Shown: positions 25,427-41,601 of the stretch, one piece after another | Layout: each line of letters opens with the position of its first letter | Numbering within the stretch: the first letter of the stretch is position 1 | Source: Anaeromyces robustus | Lineage: Eukaryota > Neocallimastigomycota > Neocallimastigomycetes > Neocallimastigales > Neocallimastigaceae | DNA length: 64,000 nucleotides | Reading direction: 5' to 3' | Assembly (NCBI GenBank): GCA_002104895.1 | Contig: MCFG01000071.1 | Location: 1-64,000 of the forward strand | The notes under the pieces: generated by a model | What the model was told of the DNA's origin: nothing | Database searches by the model: none | What the model saw: only the letters and a program-made list of their open reading frames with translations | Position numbers and translations under genes: made by a program

Positions 25427-26536
25427 TATATATATATATTTATTTATATATATATTATTTTTATAATTTTATCCATTTTAGTATTTATTTAAATTTTTTA
25501 TTTATATATTAAATTGAAATACATTTACAATATAATTAAACATATATATAAATACTTACTATTATTTTTTTTTACTATTTTGTTATTATCATTTTCACCT
25601 TCCATATTAAAATTAAATTATTACATTTTAATTCCTAATATATTAAAATAATAATTGATAAGTATAAATTAATATATGTAATAATATATTATAAATATAT
25701 AAATATTATATTTTAATATATAGTTAATATAATAAAAAATTATCAAAAAAAAAAAGATAATAAGCAATTATAATTAATAGAGTATAAAAAAGAAGGATAT
25801 AAATGACAAAAAAAAAAATAAAAAAAGGATAAAATAATAAAAAAGTTATAAGAATAAAGAAGTTAAAAGTAAGAAAGATAATTTTTATAATATTTATTTA
25901 ATAATAAAAAAATAATAATATATAAATAATTTATAAATCATTTTTTTTTTTTTTAAAACAAGATAGGATTAATTACCTGATATTATTAGAAATTTATCAT
26001 TTTTTATTATTGGAAACTTAAAAAATAAAATGTTTCATTTTTAATAAAGTAATTAATAAACAAATACATTATACCATATATTAAATATATATGATAATTT
26101 ATAATAAAATAATCATATTTGAAGAGTTAATTTTTCTGTATTTTTTTTTAAATATTTTTTATAATAATTAGAATAATTCAATAATTATGTAAATAATGAG
26201 TATATATATAAATCTTCAAATTTTTATTTCCATCATTAAATGTTATTATTCCATATGAAAAATAGAGAATATTTTAAAAAATATCATCACTATAATTTTT
26301 AAAAGTAGATATAAAATTTTAAACTGTATATAGAAAAAAATTAAAGTTAAATCAATGATTACTTAATTAAGAAAAAATAATTCAATAAATCAAGTAATAC
26401 TATACAATAAAATATAAAATAGTTATTAAGTATTAATAGTATTACTATATAAAAGAATAATATAATATAGTAAGGATATAATATCATTTATATAATAAAT
26501 GATATTTTATATTTCAAACACTAATAATAAATAATA

Positions 26537-26588
26537 AATAAAACCTTACTTCGTTTTAATAAAATAAAACCTTACTTTGTTTTATAAT
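26537..26588. repeat. Two-copy tandem repeat, about 25 bp
   Basis: AATAAAACCTTACTTCGTTT and AATAAAACCTTACTTTGTTT, one C/T difference, separated by a few bases. Confidence 0.7.
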
Positions 26589-26810
26589 ATATGTATATAA
26601 TACTTTAACAGATACAAAAAATATTTTTTCATAGTTTCAATCCAAACTAATTATAAATTGTAAAATAAAAATTAACCTTTAGATCAACCAATAACTTTTT
26701 AATATTTTAAAAATTATTATATAATATGTATATATATATATATATATATAAAAATAAGATTTAGATTTAGAGTATTAATTAATTAATTTTACTTTATTTA
26801 TTATTATGGT

Positions 26811-26921
26811 CTAAAATTATTATTGTTTAGATTTCATAATCAAAATGAACATTATATAAAATCAAAATGCTTTTATAGTACTGTAAAAATTATTACTGTT
26901 TAGACTTCATAATTAAAATGT
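26811..26921. repeat. Degenerate direct repeat, about 36 bp
   Basis: AAATTATTATTGTTTAGATT followed by TCATAATCAAAATG is echoed about 73 bases later as AAATTATTACTGTTTAGACT followed by TCATAATTAAAATG. It probably derives from a small old duplication. Confidence 0.6.
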
Positions 26922-28461
26922 TTTTATCCTACAAATTTTTTAATATTATTACTTATTAATTGTTTATTACTGAATATGATTGAAATTAATGTTTACTATA
27001 TATAATAATAATTATTATTCTTATTATTTATTCATAAAATATAATTACAAATATGTTAAAAAAATAAAATATTATTTATAAAGTATTATTTATGATAAAT
27101 TATATGTAAATGATTCACCACTTTTATTAATAGTAAAGTTGAAATTAATATGAAAATTTATAAACCACAAAGCTTTCAAAAATTATTTGAAAAGCATTTT
27201 TCAAATCATTTTTATAAATATGAAAATTGTATTATTTTTAATTCTATTATTGGATATTAAAATATATAATGTATACATTATTTGTAATGTAAATAATAAA
27301 TATGTTAATAATAATTAATATTAACAATTATTTAAGGTGATCTTAATATATTTAAACAATACAATAAAATATGTAAATATTGATTTATTATAAAAATTTT
27401 AATTAAATGATTCTTATATTAAATAATTTGATTATTTAATAATTGATTTATATTGGTTAAAATAATGGTAAAATATTTTTTTTTATTATTTACTTAAAAT
27501 TTTATTTATTTTATAATTCATTTTGTTATATATTACATCTTTTATTCATTAAAAATATTTTATAATAAATATTTAGTTTTCCTTGTATAATTAATGCTAT
27601 AGACTTTGCTGGGAAATAATTTATAGTGTAATAGAGTAAATAATTATTATAAAATATTTTGTCAATATTAGATTAATTAACAATCAATTATAATAAAAAA
27701 AAAAAAAGAGGAGTAAAAAAAAAAAAAAGAAAACAATAAAACAATTTTAAAATAAATAAATAAATAAAATAAATAAAGCTATATAAAATTTAAAAAGGTA
27801 ATAATCTCAATAAGTATAAATATATTCAATTGATATATAATTGATGAGTATAATCTTATAATTATATATTTAAATTTTTTATGAAGCATTTTTATATTAT
27901 TATTTAAAGATAATTATATATATGAATCTTAAAGTTTTTGTATTGTTGAAATAGTAATATTGAAAAATATGTTTAGTGTTAATATTTTTTAATATTAATT
28001 TATTTTCTTTTTTTTTATAAAGTGTAAAGAAATAGAAATAAATATTAATATATATATTATTTATACATAGAAGAATAAAATCAAATAAACAATGTAACAT
28101 TTAATTTTATTGAAGATCATATAATAATATTTTTTAAATAATATACTATAAAATGTATTATAGTATAAAAATTCAATACAAGAATATTATATTAAAATAT
28201 TAATATATATATATACAACATTTTTTATTGAAATTCAAAATAATTTCATTCATAATTTATGTTACATATTAAATGATTAAATTATATAAAATGAAATGTA
28301 ATGATGGATGATTGATTTACTAAAGTATATCTTTATTTTATTTTATTTTATTTTAAACTTGTTTTCTATAATATATTTTTCAAATGATAAACAGGAAATA
28401 AGAAAAAGAAATTCTTGAAAAAGACTAATAAAAAACAAATAGAATAAAATAATTAAAAAAC

Positions 28462-31215
28462 ATGAATTTAAAGTATATTGCTTTATTAACAACATTATTC
28501 TTATCATTAGCTAATGCTATTGAAGTACCAAAAAATGTTTTCATAAATAATTTACATCGTCAATTAGATATATCACAGAGTGTTGTTCGTGAAAATGTTG
28601 CAATTTCTGTGAAAGCAAAAGAAGATGGTGTTAAATTTTTCTATTTAACATATAAACAAGATCTTATTCCATATCTTTCAACTATGGTTGCTTTTACTAA
28701 AGTTGATAAGGAAGAAGTACTTGAAATTGAACAAATAGACTTAGAAGATGATAGGTAAAGAATAAAAAAAATAAGGATAATAATATTTTTTATATATTAT
28801 AGAATATTATTTAAAGATTTAAAGAAAAAATAGAATTTTTATTAATAATTAATTTATATTATAATTTAATGTTAAAAAGCGATTTAGCTTATTTCAAGGT
28901 TAATTTAGAAAAACCAATTAATACTGGAGAAAGAGTTATTGTAAATGTTGAAGTTTCAATTATTAAAGTTTTAAAACCATATCCAAAATACATTGAACAA
29001 AACGATGATCAATATGTTTTATTCAACACTAATGTTTATTATTTAAGTCCATATCTTGTTTCTAAGCAGAAAACTACTTTTAAGTAAATATAATGTTATT
29101 TAAAATTTTTAATTATATAATATATCATAATAGTATATCAATCAATTATATCATGATAATAATATTATTAGTGTTTATTATTATATTATTATTGTTTTTA
29201 TTTATTTATTAAATTTTTTCATATAATAATTGTATTCATTTCTTTATTTTTTATAATTTTTTTTTTAATGAACAATTTATTAATATAGGATTGGTGAAAC
29301 TATTAAATCTTATTCTGAAGATCCAGCACCAGTTAAAGTCAGTGAAAATGATGTTTATTATGGTCCATATGAAAATATTGAACCAGGAACTGAAAAAATT
29401 GTTTCTCTTCATTATAAATTCAAAGGTATTTTAATTCATTTTGAAAAAATTGAAAGAACTATTGAAATTTCACATTGGGGTCATACTGTTGGTTTTAAAG
29501 AAGATTTAATTGTTCATCATGATGGTTCAGAGTAATTAAGCTTTTTTTTTTTTTTTTGTTATTATATATATATATATAAATATTAATTATTAGAAAACTT
29601 TTTTATCATTTTATATTAATAATTATTATAATAATATATATAATATATATTTATTTATATTTAATGCTCATAAAATTAATTAAATCATAAAATTAATTAA
29701 ACAGATTAAAGAATAACTTTAATAGAATTGCTTTCCAAAAATCAAAATTCTATACTGAAACTCCATCTTCTGTTAAAGATATGATTTTTGTTCTTCCACC
29801 AAGAGCTACAGATATATTTTTCGTTGATACTATTGGTAATGTTTCAACTTCCGCTTTTCATAAAGATGAAACTAGAACTTTATTACAAGTTTTACCAAGA
29901 TATCCATTATTTGGTGGATGGAAGTATACTTGGAGTCAAGGATACAATAATCCATTAGATGGTAATGTTAAATATAGTCCTACCCTTAAGAAATATGTTT
30001 TCCAAGCTCCAGTATTATTATCAATAAAACATGTTCCAGTTGATCATTTTAAGCTTAATATTATTTTACCAGAAGGTGCTAGAAATGTAGATATTAATCT
30101 TCCATATTCATTTGATAATGAAGAAAGAAAAATGACATATTCTTATTTAGATACTACAGGAAGACCAACTATTGTTTTAGAAAAGGAAAATGTTTGTGAT
30201 GACCATTTCCAATATTTCCAAGTAATTAGTTTTTTTCTCATTTAAAACAAATAATATATAAATTTTTTTATTTTATTTTTTTTTATATCATTATATATAA
30301 ATTGATATTTAATTAATTTAATAATATATAATTATTTAACATGATTATATATATATAAATATAAATATATTAACTTTTTAAATGTAACATTTATAAATTT
30401 ATGATATATTAATATTATTTTAATTTTAGGTTTCCTATAATTTACCATTCTATTTCCCACTTCAAAAACCTCTTGTCGTTGCCTTATTTATATTTTCTCT
30501 TTTCGTTATTTCAATGATATGGAATAGACTTGATTTAAGTATCGTTAAGGTAAAAATATAATATAATATAATATAATATAATATAATATAATATAATATA
30601 ATATAATATAATATAATATAATATAATATAATATAATATAATATAATATAATATAATATAATATAATATAATATAATATAATATAATATATATTATATAT
30701 ATAAACAATAATAATAATTAAATAAAAAAAATGAATTATATATATAATAGGATCCAAGAGCTGATATTCATGATCTTGCTGTTTCTTACTGGGAAACTGT
30801 TGCAAGTGATTCAAGTATGATTAAGAAAATTTTAAGTAAACTTGTTTCAGTTAACGAAACACTTGGTGAAACCAAGAATACAGAAGCCTATGAAGCAAAT
30901 GTTAATCTTGTTAATGAAAAATTAAATGAATCTATTAATTCCTTAAATAAAACTAAAGATCTTTTAAAGGATATTGAACAACATCAATTAGCTAGTAATA
31001 TTAAAAATTTAATTGATTTAATAGAAGAAAAGAAAAATATAATTAATGAAAATGGTAAAAAGGTATATGCCTTTAAAGTTCGTATGGATAAAGTTGAAGA
31101 TGAAAAGAAGGCAGTATTAAATAATGAATTATTAAAGATACAAGATGGTTTTAACAAGACTATTAATTTAATAGATGCAAAGATAGAAGCCATTGTTAAT
31201 ACTCAAATTTTATAA
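28462..31215 (+). CDS. OST1: Oligosaccharyltransferase subunit OST1 / ribophorin I, 6 exons
   Basis: Exons 28462-28754, 28880-29083, 29289-29531, 29705-30221, 30430-30549 and 30751-31215 join in frame to 613 aa, close to the length of animal ribophorin I and longer than yeast Ost1. It belongs to the ER-membrane complex that transfers glycan to Asn on nascent proteins. Residues 1-19 are a signal peptide ending LANA. The lumenal part has family-typical stretches such as PPRATDIFFVDTIGNVSTS and PRYPLFGGWKYTW. One transmembrane helix lies near 434-450 (LVVALFIFSLFVISMIW). The 155 residues after it are a charged, helix-prone cytosolic tail, likely coiled coil. Introns are short with TAG, AAG or CAG ends; intron 5 is mostly a pentanucleotide array. 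Confidence 0.95.
30557..30690. repeat. (AATAT)n microsatellite inside OST1 intron 5
   Basis: About 26 copies of the pentanucleotide filling most of the 201-bp intron between exons 5 and 6. Confidence 0.95.
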
Positions 31216-33268
<2,053 letters not shown>

Positions 33269-36200
33269 ATGTTGGGTTCAAATCTTTCTTCAGTTTCCAA
33301 TCAAGATTCACCTAATGAGAATGAAAATGAAACATCAACTAATAATAATTTAAATACACCAAGAAAAAAGGATTCCCCAGATAAAAAGTCCAAAGAATCA
33401 AAACAGAAATCCCCAAGTAGAAATTCAAAAAAGGTTTCACCTGTAAAAAGTGGAAGGGAATCTTCAAAACGTTTAAGAACCATCGAATCATTTTTAATTG
33501 CATCACCAAAAGCAAAAAGAGTAAAAAGTTTTGAATTTAATGATATAAATGAAAATTCATTTAGAAATAAAGGAAAAAAATTAGATAAAGGTAAATATTT
33601 TTTATTTCTTAAAATTGGTTATATATATATATTTATAATAATATATTTTTTTTATTTTTTTTTAATTTCAATTCCATTTTTATAATAATTATTATTATTG
33701 ATATTTAATATAATAAGAATTATATATATAATTATATATTTTTTTTTCACCATATTCATATATAATAAATTATTAAAAAAATAATTAAATAATTTTTACA
33801 TATATTTTTCTTTATTTTTTTTATTAATTTAGGTAAAGATGCTGTAATTGTAATTGATGATAATGATAATAATAAAGATAATGATATTACTATTATTGAT
33901 GATAATCCAAAAAATAATAATAAAAAGAGTATAAATAGTAATGATAAAAAGGATAAAAAGAAAAAAGGTAATAGCGAAGAAGACATAGATAATGAAAATG
34001 ATAATAAAATTAAGGACAATTCCAATTTCAAAAATAAAGTGAAAAAAGATGATAATAATAGTAAGAAGAAGAAGAATAGTAAAAATAATAATAAAGATGT
34101 GAATGAAATTGAAAAAAACAAGTCAAAAGAAATAATAATTGATGATAATATTGATGAAAAGAAAAGTATTCAAAAAGATGAAAATCAAGAATCAATTATT
34201 ACAAAAAACAACATTAATGAAGATAAATCTAAAAGTAATGTTATTTTAATTACTGAAGATAAAACAGGTTAGTATGATATAAATAAATATTTAATATTTA
34301 TTAATATTAATATGATGATATTATTATTTTCAAAATTGAATATTATCCAAAAAAAAAAAAAAAAAAAAGAAGAAAAAGAAGAGGAAGATGATGAATTCGA
34401 TTCAGATACAAGCTTAGAAACATTATCATCATTTACAAGTTCAGATTTAGATATTGACCCAGAGGTTGAATCACGATTAAATAGTCAAGCTTCTTCAATA
34501 TCGGTTGAAATTGAGGAAAATCAAGAAAAAGATGATGATAAAAATGAAGATGATAAGAAAAAGGAAACAACAAAGGAGAAAAAAGTTAAAAAGGGAAAAA
34601 TGAAATCAGAGAAAAAATCAATTAAGAAGTTAAATAATAAAAAGGAAAATAAAAAAGAAAGTAAAAAGGATAAGAAGAAAAAGGAAGATAAGAATGAAGA
34701 ATTAGAAAACAATAAAAAAAGTAATAAGAAAGAAATTAAAAACGATAATAAAAGAAATGTAGAAAAAAGTACAGATAAGAATGAAGTTTCAAATAAAACA
34801 GTAAAAAGTACTAATGATTTAACTAATAAAGTTAAAAATAAAATTAATGTAGAAGGTAAAATTATAGTAAATTAATGAATAAATAATAATAATAATAATA
34901 ATGATTATTATTATTATTATTTTCTATATATCATTTTGAAATTTTTAATTCATATAATTTATTTTATATATATAATTATTATTATAATAATTAATTAAAT
35001 TAATTAATCAATAATATTATTATTAATAATATTTTTTAATGATATATACATATATTTATAATTATTATTATTATTATTTTTTTTTGTAAAATCAAAAAGA
35101 TATTCCAGATAACGAAGTAAATAACTCATTAAATAAAATTAATATTCATAATAATTTTACAATAATATATGTATATATATATTTATTTTAAAATTTATTT
35201 TATTTTATATTATTTTTATCTTTAGATTGTTGAATTAAAAAATAAAAGAGTTATTTTCCATGAAAAGAAAATACAAATTGATACACTTTCTGAAACATTA
35301 ATAGGTATTATAAATTTATAATAATTTTTATTACTAAATTTATTAAAAGATTTTTATAATTATTATTGCTATTTTTATATTTATATTTATTATTTAACTA
35401 ATATAATATTAATTTAATTTTTTTCGTTTATTTTAAAGAATTATTATGTTTTCATGAATATAAAAATTCACAAACTGAACCTATACCAAAAATACCAGAA
35501 AGATTTAATTCATTAATAGCAAAACTTGTTCAAGATAGGTAAATTATTTATATTTATTTAAAATTTTTTATTTTATTTTATTTTTTCTTATTTTATTTTT
35601 TTTATTATATATAAATATATTATATAAATTATGATATTAAAATAATAATTTTCTATTATATTTATTTAATATAATAGTGATGCTTCTGAAAATAATTTAG
35701 TCAATTCAGTTTATCAAAGTTTATCACCTACAGATGAAGATGACGAAAGTATATATAAATACAAATTTTAAAATACATAAATAATTAATATATATATATA
35801 AAACGGAAAAATTTTATTAATTTTATGCTTTGTATAATTTCTTTTTTAAAAAAAAAAAAAGGTGAACCAATATTATTAAGATCAGCTGTTTTACCAGCCA
35901 TACGTAATGTTTCTGTGAGAAGAAATTATGGAATTGAAAAAGAAGGAGCCTATTATCCAGTAATTATTTTTAATTATTACGATATAAAGTTTTTTTTTTT
36001 TTTTTTTCTTTTTTTTTTATTACAATAATAAAAAAAAAGAAATATAATTTTGTTAATATATTAACATCATATATTACTATTTTTATATAAATTACAGAAT
36101 CTTGCTATATGGAGATGGGAAGTTAAAGATTTAAATTGGTTAACTAAAAATATTCAGGAAAAAATAAAACTTAGGAGGTTAAAACGTGAAAGAGCATCTC

Positions 36201-37723
36201 AAATATTAAAGAACATTGTAGATAATATGTCAGAAGAGGAGAGAAATAATTTATTTAGAAGTAAAAAGAGAAAATCAATTATAGTAGAAGAAAATAAATC
36301 AAATGATAATGTAAATAACGTAAAATAAAAACAAAACAAAACAAAAACAATATTTAAATAATAATATTAGATCTTTTTTTCTTTTTTTTTTTTTCTTTAA
36401 TGAAAAATTAATAATAATTATAATACATATATTATTTATTTTAATTTATATTAGAAGGAATCTAATACTGATACAGAAAATAAAACTTCTAACAATTCAA
36501 AATCTGATGAAAAGGTAAATAATATATATTGAAATTAAAAAAAAAAAAAAATTTAAATATATATATATATATAATATTAATACAAAATTTCTTATTATAT
36601 AAAAAAGAATGATAATAAAAAGAATGAAAAGAATGATTCCTCAACTAAAGAAAATGAAAAAAGAAAAATTGATTCAGTAAGTATATAAATTTTTATCAAT
36701 AATTTTTTAAGAAGAATAAATATCTAATTTTTTTTTTTAATCATTTCTAATTTAATTATTTTAATAATAATTTTTTAATATATAATTATATTTGTTAAAA
36801 ATATTATTATTATTATTGTATTATAATTATAATTATTTTATAAAATATAGTTACAAGGTCAAAGAAGCATTGCTGGATTTTTCTCACCAATTAAGAAAAA
36901 GAAAATTGAAGAAAAAAGTATACCTGAAACTATTCAAGGTAAATTTCAATTTTATCAATATATATATATATATATAAGCATATTATATAAATATATATAA
37001 ATATATATATTTATAATTAATAATAAATAAAATTTATTAATAATGACAACATATTTTTATATATATATTTTTTCATATAATATTAAAAAATAATATTTAT
37101 GATATAATATAAATAGAAAAACAAAATATGGAATTTGATAATAGATTTAAATCATTTTATATTAAATCTAATACCAAGATTGCTCCATTAAACTATTTTA
37201 AAGATATTAAAGTTGAATATAATTTTAGTGATGACGATAAAATGGATTGTGATGAAGAAGGTAGTTATTATTATTAATTTTTTTATATTACATCATTTTA
37301 TTTTATTTTATATTATATCATTTTATTTCATTTTATTTTATTTTTTATTTTTATTTTTTTGTAACTTATATTTTTTTAACCAATCATTTAATATAATCGA
37401 TATTTATTTTGTTTAATAATTATTATCATTAATACAATTATAATAGTTTCCCTTGATAGTTATTTATCAATTATACGTGAAAGAAAAATACAAAATATAA
37501 TTAAGAAACGCAAGGAAGAAAGAGAAAAACAATTACTTGAAAAGGAAATCATTGATTTAACTGAAGATACAATAATACCACATTATAAAATGAAATTACT
37601 TCAATTTTTTGAAAATCATAGACCAGCTTATTATGGTAAATATATATTTAATCAATGTAATAATAAAATTTATAAATTTATTATAGAAGTTGTCAATTAT
37701 TAATAGTATTAATATATATAAAT

Positions 37724-37761
<38 letters not shown>

Positions 37762-38045
37762 TACTTGGAGGAAAAATACTAAAATTATTTCTGGTAGACA
37801 TCCATTTAAAAAGGACACTGAATTATTAGATTATGAATTTGATAGTGAAATAGAATGGGTTGCTGATGAAGAAGGTGAAGAATGTTTAAGTGATGAAGAA
37901 GACGATGAAGAAGAAGATATTGTCGATAATGAACAAGGGGATGATGTAATTATAAAATTTAAATTCATAAAAAATTTTTTTAATTATTTTAAATATTTAT
38001 TATTATTTTTTCATATTGTTTTTATTTTGTATATCTATTAATTAA

Positions 38046-38083
<38 letters not shown>

Positions 38084-38251
38084 CATATTCTTATTAATTA
38101 TATAGGATGGTTGGCTTGTACCTCATGGTTATTTATCAGATGATGAAGGTGTAGAAGAAGATATAGATAAAGGTATATTATTATTATTATTATAATAATT
38201 ATTATATTATTCTTTTATAATATAATATCTTTTTACATTTATATTTCAAAG

Positions 38252-38297
<46 letters not shown>

Positions 38298-39801
38298 AAA
38301 AATTAATATATATATATATATATATATATAATAGTTAAATTAGATAAAAAGAATAATGATCCAAAACCTATGAAAGTTGTACCATTAATTCCAGTTATTA
38401 TTGGTCCAATTTACGTTGAAAATTCTTATGATGAGATACCACAAGATAATGTAATGCTAGGCCAATTTTCTGCTCAATTAATAGATTCAGGTAAAAATTT
38501 GAAGAATATATTATATATATATAAGATATTTTTATATATTAATTTATAAATTGATATTAATTTTATATTATTTTATTAATATTATTTTTTTTAGATATGG
38601 ATTTACCTTTAGATCCATTTAAAGAATATCCAACTAATGATGAATCAACCTCAAATACCAATTCTACTGAAGAAAATGATAAGAAATTAAAAATCATATT
38701 TCCAGAAGAATATTTATCTATATTTATTAAGGTGAAATAAATAATTAATAATTATAATTATAATAATAATAATATATATATATATATATTGAATATATAA
38801 TAAATCATAATTTTTTTTTTTATAAAAAAAAAAAAAAAAAAAAAAAAGTGGTTTATTTAAATATTTATAAATATATATATATTAATTTATTAATTATTGG
38901 AAATTTATTTTGTTTATAATTAATAATAGATTGTACAATATTCATTAAAGGGTATGGTTAAAATAATAGATGAAGCTAAAGAAATGGAAGAGTAAGTTTT
39001 ATATTTTATATTTATATTTAATTTTAAATAAATCATGAATATTAGAGAATAAATTATTAAATCGTTTATAAAAAAAAAATTTTTTTCTTCTTTTTTTATA
39101 AAGATTTAAAAATATACCAAAGATTCAAATTGAAAAGAAATTAAGAGAAATTGCTGTAAAAGAAAAACCTGAAGGAGCATCTGTAAGCCTTTTTTTTTTT
39201 TTTTTTTATTTATTATATTTATAAATAATTTAATATTATTATAATATATAATTATTATTAGTATATGAATTTAACACAATGTAATATATATTCATTTTAT
39301 AGAAAATATGTTGGTGTGTAAAAGATGAAATATATAAAAAATTGGTAAATTTTTTTATTTATATTAATATATAATATTAATTATAAAATATTTTAATTAT
39401 AATAAAAAAATACAATTTCTTTTTTTCTTTCTTTTTTTTATAATTATATTAAATATTATATATAATTTTAAATTTTTTTTAATTAGTATTATTTTATTAA
39501 TTATTGTTTATATATATATTTATTTTTATTTTTATTTTTTTGTTTTTATTTTTTAAAAATTTAGAACATAACAAAGCCAGATATACCAGAGTCATTAAAA
39601 ATTGAAAATTCAGTGACGTCACCAAAGAAAAATAAAACAATATTTAATAAAACTGTTAAATCACCATCTTCTGAAAAGAAAAAACAAATGAAAGAACCTT
39701 TATTAAATTTCTTACCAAGAAAGAAAAATATTTCAGTAAAACCAAATAATAAGAAAACTGAAAGTACTATCATTATTGACATAGAAAATGAAAAAATATA
39801 A
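33269..39801 (+). CDS. CAC1: Chromatin assembly factor 1 large subunit (CAF-1 p150 / Cac1), 22 exons
   Basis: Exons: 33269-33590, 33833-34267, 34370-34855, 35100-35170, 35226-35304, 35439-35538, 35678-35748, 35862-35959, 36098-36319, 36455-36514, 36608-36676, 36851-36938, 37117-37260, 37447-37635, 37761-37945, 38106-38172, 38335-38490, 38595-38731, 38930-38991, 39104-39182, 39303-39344, 39565-39801; all phases match, 1132 aa. It deposits H3-H4 behind replication forks. Residues 108-414 are Lys/Glu/Asn-rich and include a SUMO-binding-like AVIVIDD. A strong PCNA-binding box is QRSIAGFF (675-682) followed by SPIKKKK. The family signature is FFENHRPAYYGTWRKNTK, then LLDYEFDSEIEW, an acidic run, and GWLVPHGYLSDDEG. 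Exon 4 could instead end at 35116, also in frame. The exon 3 acceptor sits after a poly-A rather than a pyrimidine tract, so that junction is less sure. Confidence 0.94.
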
Positions 39802-39879
39802 TACAATACGATTAATTCAATATTATTATAAATTAATATTATAATACAATAATTTAATATAAAATAATAACAATAATGA

Positions 39880-39925
<46 letters not shown>

Positions 39926-40341
39926 CAAAAGCAAAAGCAAAAAATTAAAAACAAAACAAAACAAAATAATATAAAACATTTTATATATTATTTAATTATT
40001 ACATTTAACCTAATTATTCATATACTATTTTTTTTTTTTTTATTTTTTATATGTTATAAATGCTTTTAAATATTAATATTTTTATTTTTATTTTCAATAT
40101 TTGTCTTTTTTTTTTTTTTTATTTTATTACAATTTAATATTTAAAACTACTTATTTAATCAATAATTAACATGAATGAAATGAATACATATATTTTATCT
40201 TTCTTTTTCTTTTCTTTTTTTTTTTTTTTAAATTATTATAAAAATGAAAAATTATTTTAGATATATTTGAGTTTTTATTAAAATTAAATAAGGAAAAAAA
40301 ATAAGAATGAAAAAGGGAAAATCAAAATTAAAAAAAAAAAA

Positions 40342-40391
<50 letters not shown>

Positions 40392-40454
40392 AATAAATAA
40401 ATAAAATAATGTATATAAAAAAATTGAAATATAAGTGAAATTAAATCTAATAAC

Positions 40455-40485
<31 letters not shown>

Positions 40486-40741
40486 GTTAATTTTTAAAAA
40501 TTTCTTTTGAGTTATATAATAATTTACTATTTTTAAGTTAAAAAGAAAAATTTTTTTTTTTTATATTAATTATTTTTAATAGTATTTCGGAATAAATTAT
40601 CAATTATTAGATGACACATAATTATAATATTGAATATTTTTTTATTAAATTAAAATTAATATAAATTAAATAAAATTAATTTAAAAATAAAAAAACCAAG
40701 ATTTAATTCAAAAATATACCAACTACATCACCACCACCAAA

Positions 40742-40798
<57 letters not shown>

Positions 40799-40899
40799 TA
40801 GTAATAATAAAAAATTATAATAATAATAAAAATAATAGTAAAATAATAATAAAAATTATTTTTAATAATAAATATAATAAAGATATATTTATTTATAAT
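39802..40899. other. Intergenic, simple-sequence rich
   Basis: 3' flank of the CAF-1 gene and 5' flank of the membrane-protein gene. It holds long poly-A runs (39889-39924, 40342-40389) and an (AAT)n array at 40744-40794. No gene seen. Confidence 0.75.
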
Positions 40900-41601
40900 A
40901 TGAGTAAAGTAAGAACAAGAAAGAATAATACTCTTATATTGGGTATGCTTGGAAGTATATGTTATGCTACAGGTGATTGGATTATGATGTATGGTGATGC
41001 TACATTAATAAGTCAAAAAATAGGATGGTTTACAAAAGGTACAGCACAAATACCAGGTTGGAAAAATAATTTAGCAATGCTATTATCCTATCCTGGTACC
41101 ATATTATATGCGATTTGTTTATTTTCTTTTGAAAGATATATTCCAAATGAAAAACATAAAAAAATATTTCATTGTCTTAATATTATTAACCTTACCCCTT
41201 GGATGGCATTACATCTTATTTATATAGTTATTTTATATGCTTTTCATTTTATGATGACGGAAGGTTATGAAGATGTTGCTATACCTATTTCAGAAGCACT
41301 TTATAATCATTTTTCTTGGATTATTATTATGAGTTTATTATTTATGATGCCATTATTTTTATATTTCTTTTGGCTTTTAATTACAGGTCGTACCACTTTT
41401 AAAAAAAGTATGGCATTAGCTCATATGATACCAATTATGTTATTTTTAATTTGTATTACATTAATGCTTCCAGAAAGTGGTTTTAAAATGGGTTTTAAAA
41501 ATGGATTATCCAATGAAAGTTTATTCATTTCATTTTTAATATTTTATATTCATTCTTGTTTTACTTCAATTGCTGATACTAATGATGTTAAAGATTCATA
41601 A
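40900..41601 (+). CDS. Six-helix integral membrane protein, DUF6796-like
   Basis: 233 aa, single exon. It opens with a basic N-terminus (MSKVRTRKN) and has about six hydrophobic helices near 11-30, 56-77, 91-117, 136-160, 168-191 and 205-222. Motifs that look conserved rather than merely hydrophobic are ATGDWIMMYGD (23-33), FTKGTAQIPGW and SYPGTILYAI. From memory these resemble the bacterial DUF6796 family of unknown function; this needs a profile search. There is no signal peptide or catalytic motif. It lacks introns while the CAF-1 gene before it has 21, which together with the family resemblance raises the possibility of transfer from gut bacteria. Function unknown. Confidence 0.75.
   Translation: MSKVRTRKNNTLILGMLGSICYATGDWIMMYGDATLISQKIGWFTKGTAQIPGWKNNLAMLLSYPGTILYAICLFSFERYIPNEKHKKIFHCLNIINLTPWMALHLIYIVILYAFHFMMTEGYEDVAIPISEALYNHFSWIIIMSLLFMMPLFLYFFWLLITGRTTFKKSMALAHMIPIMLFLICITLMLPESGFKMGFKNGLSNESLFISFLIFYIHSCFTSIADTNDVKDS

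Larger units (their letters stand above)
24169..28461. other. Gene-free AT-rich region between divergent genes
   Basis: About 4.3 kb between the 5' ends of PFK and OST1, with no supported coding sequence. It holds homopolymers (a run of about 40 T at 24850-24890), an (ATTT)n tract near 25405, and two small degenerate direct repeats listed separately. Promoters of both genes must lie at its ends, but no specific element is recognisable. Confidence 0.65.

Noticed and set aside
27180-27220. Small hairpin TTGAAAA-GCA-TTTTTCAA
   Set aside because: Arms of seven or eight A/T-rich bases are expected by chance in DNA of this composition.
30984-31193. Minus-strand open frame inside the last OST1 exon
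   Set aside because: Antisense shadow of the OST1 coiled-coil tail.
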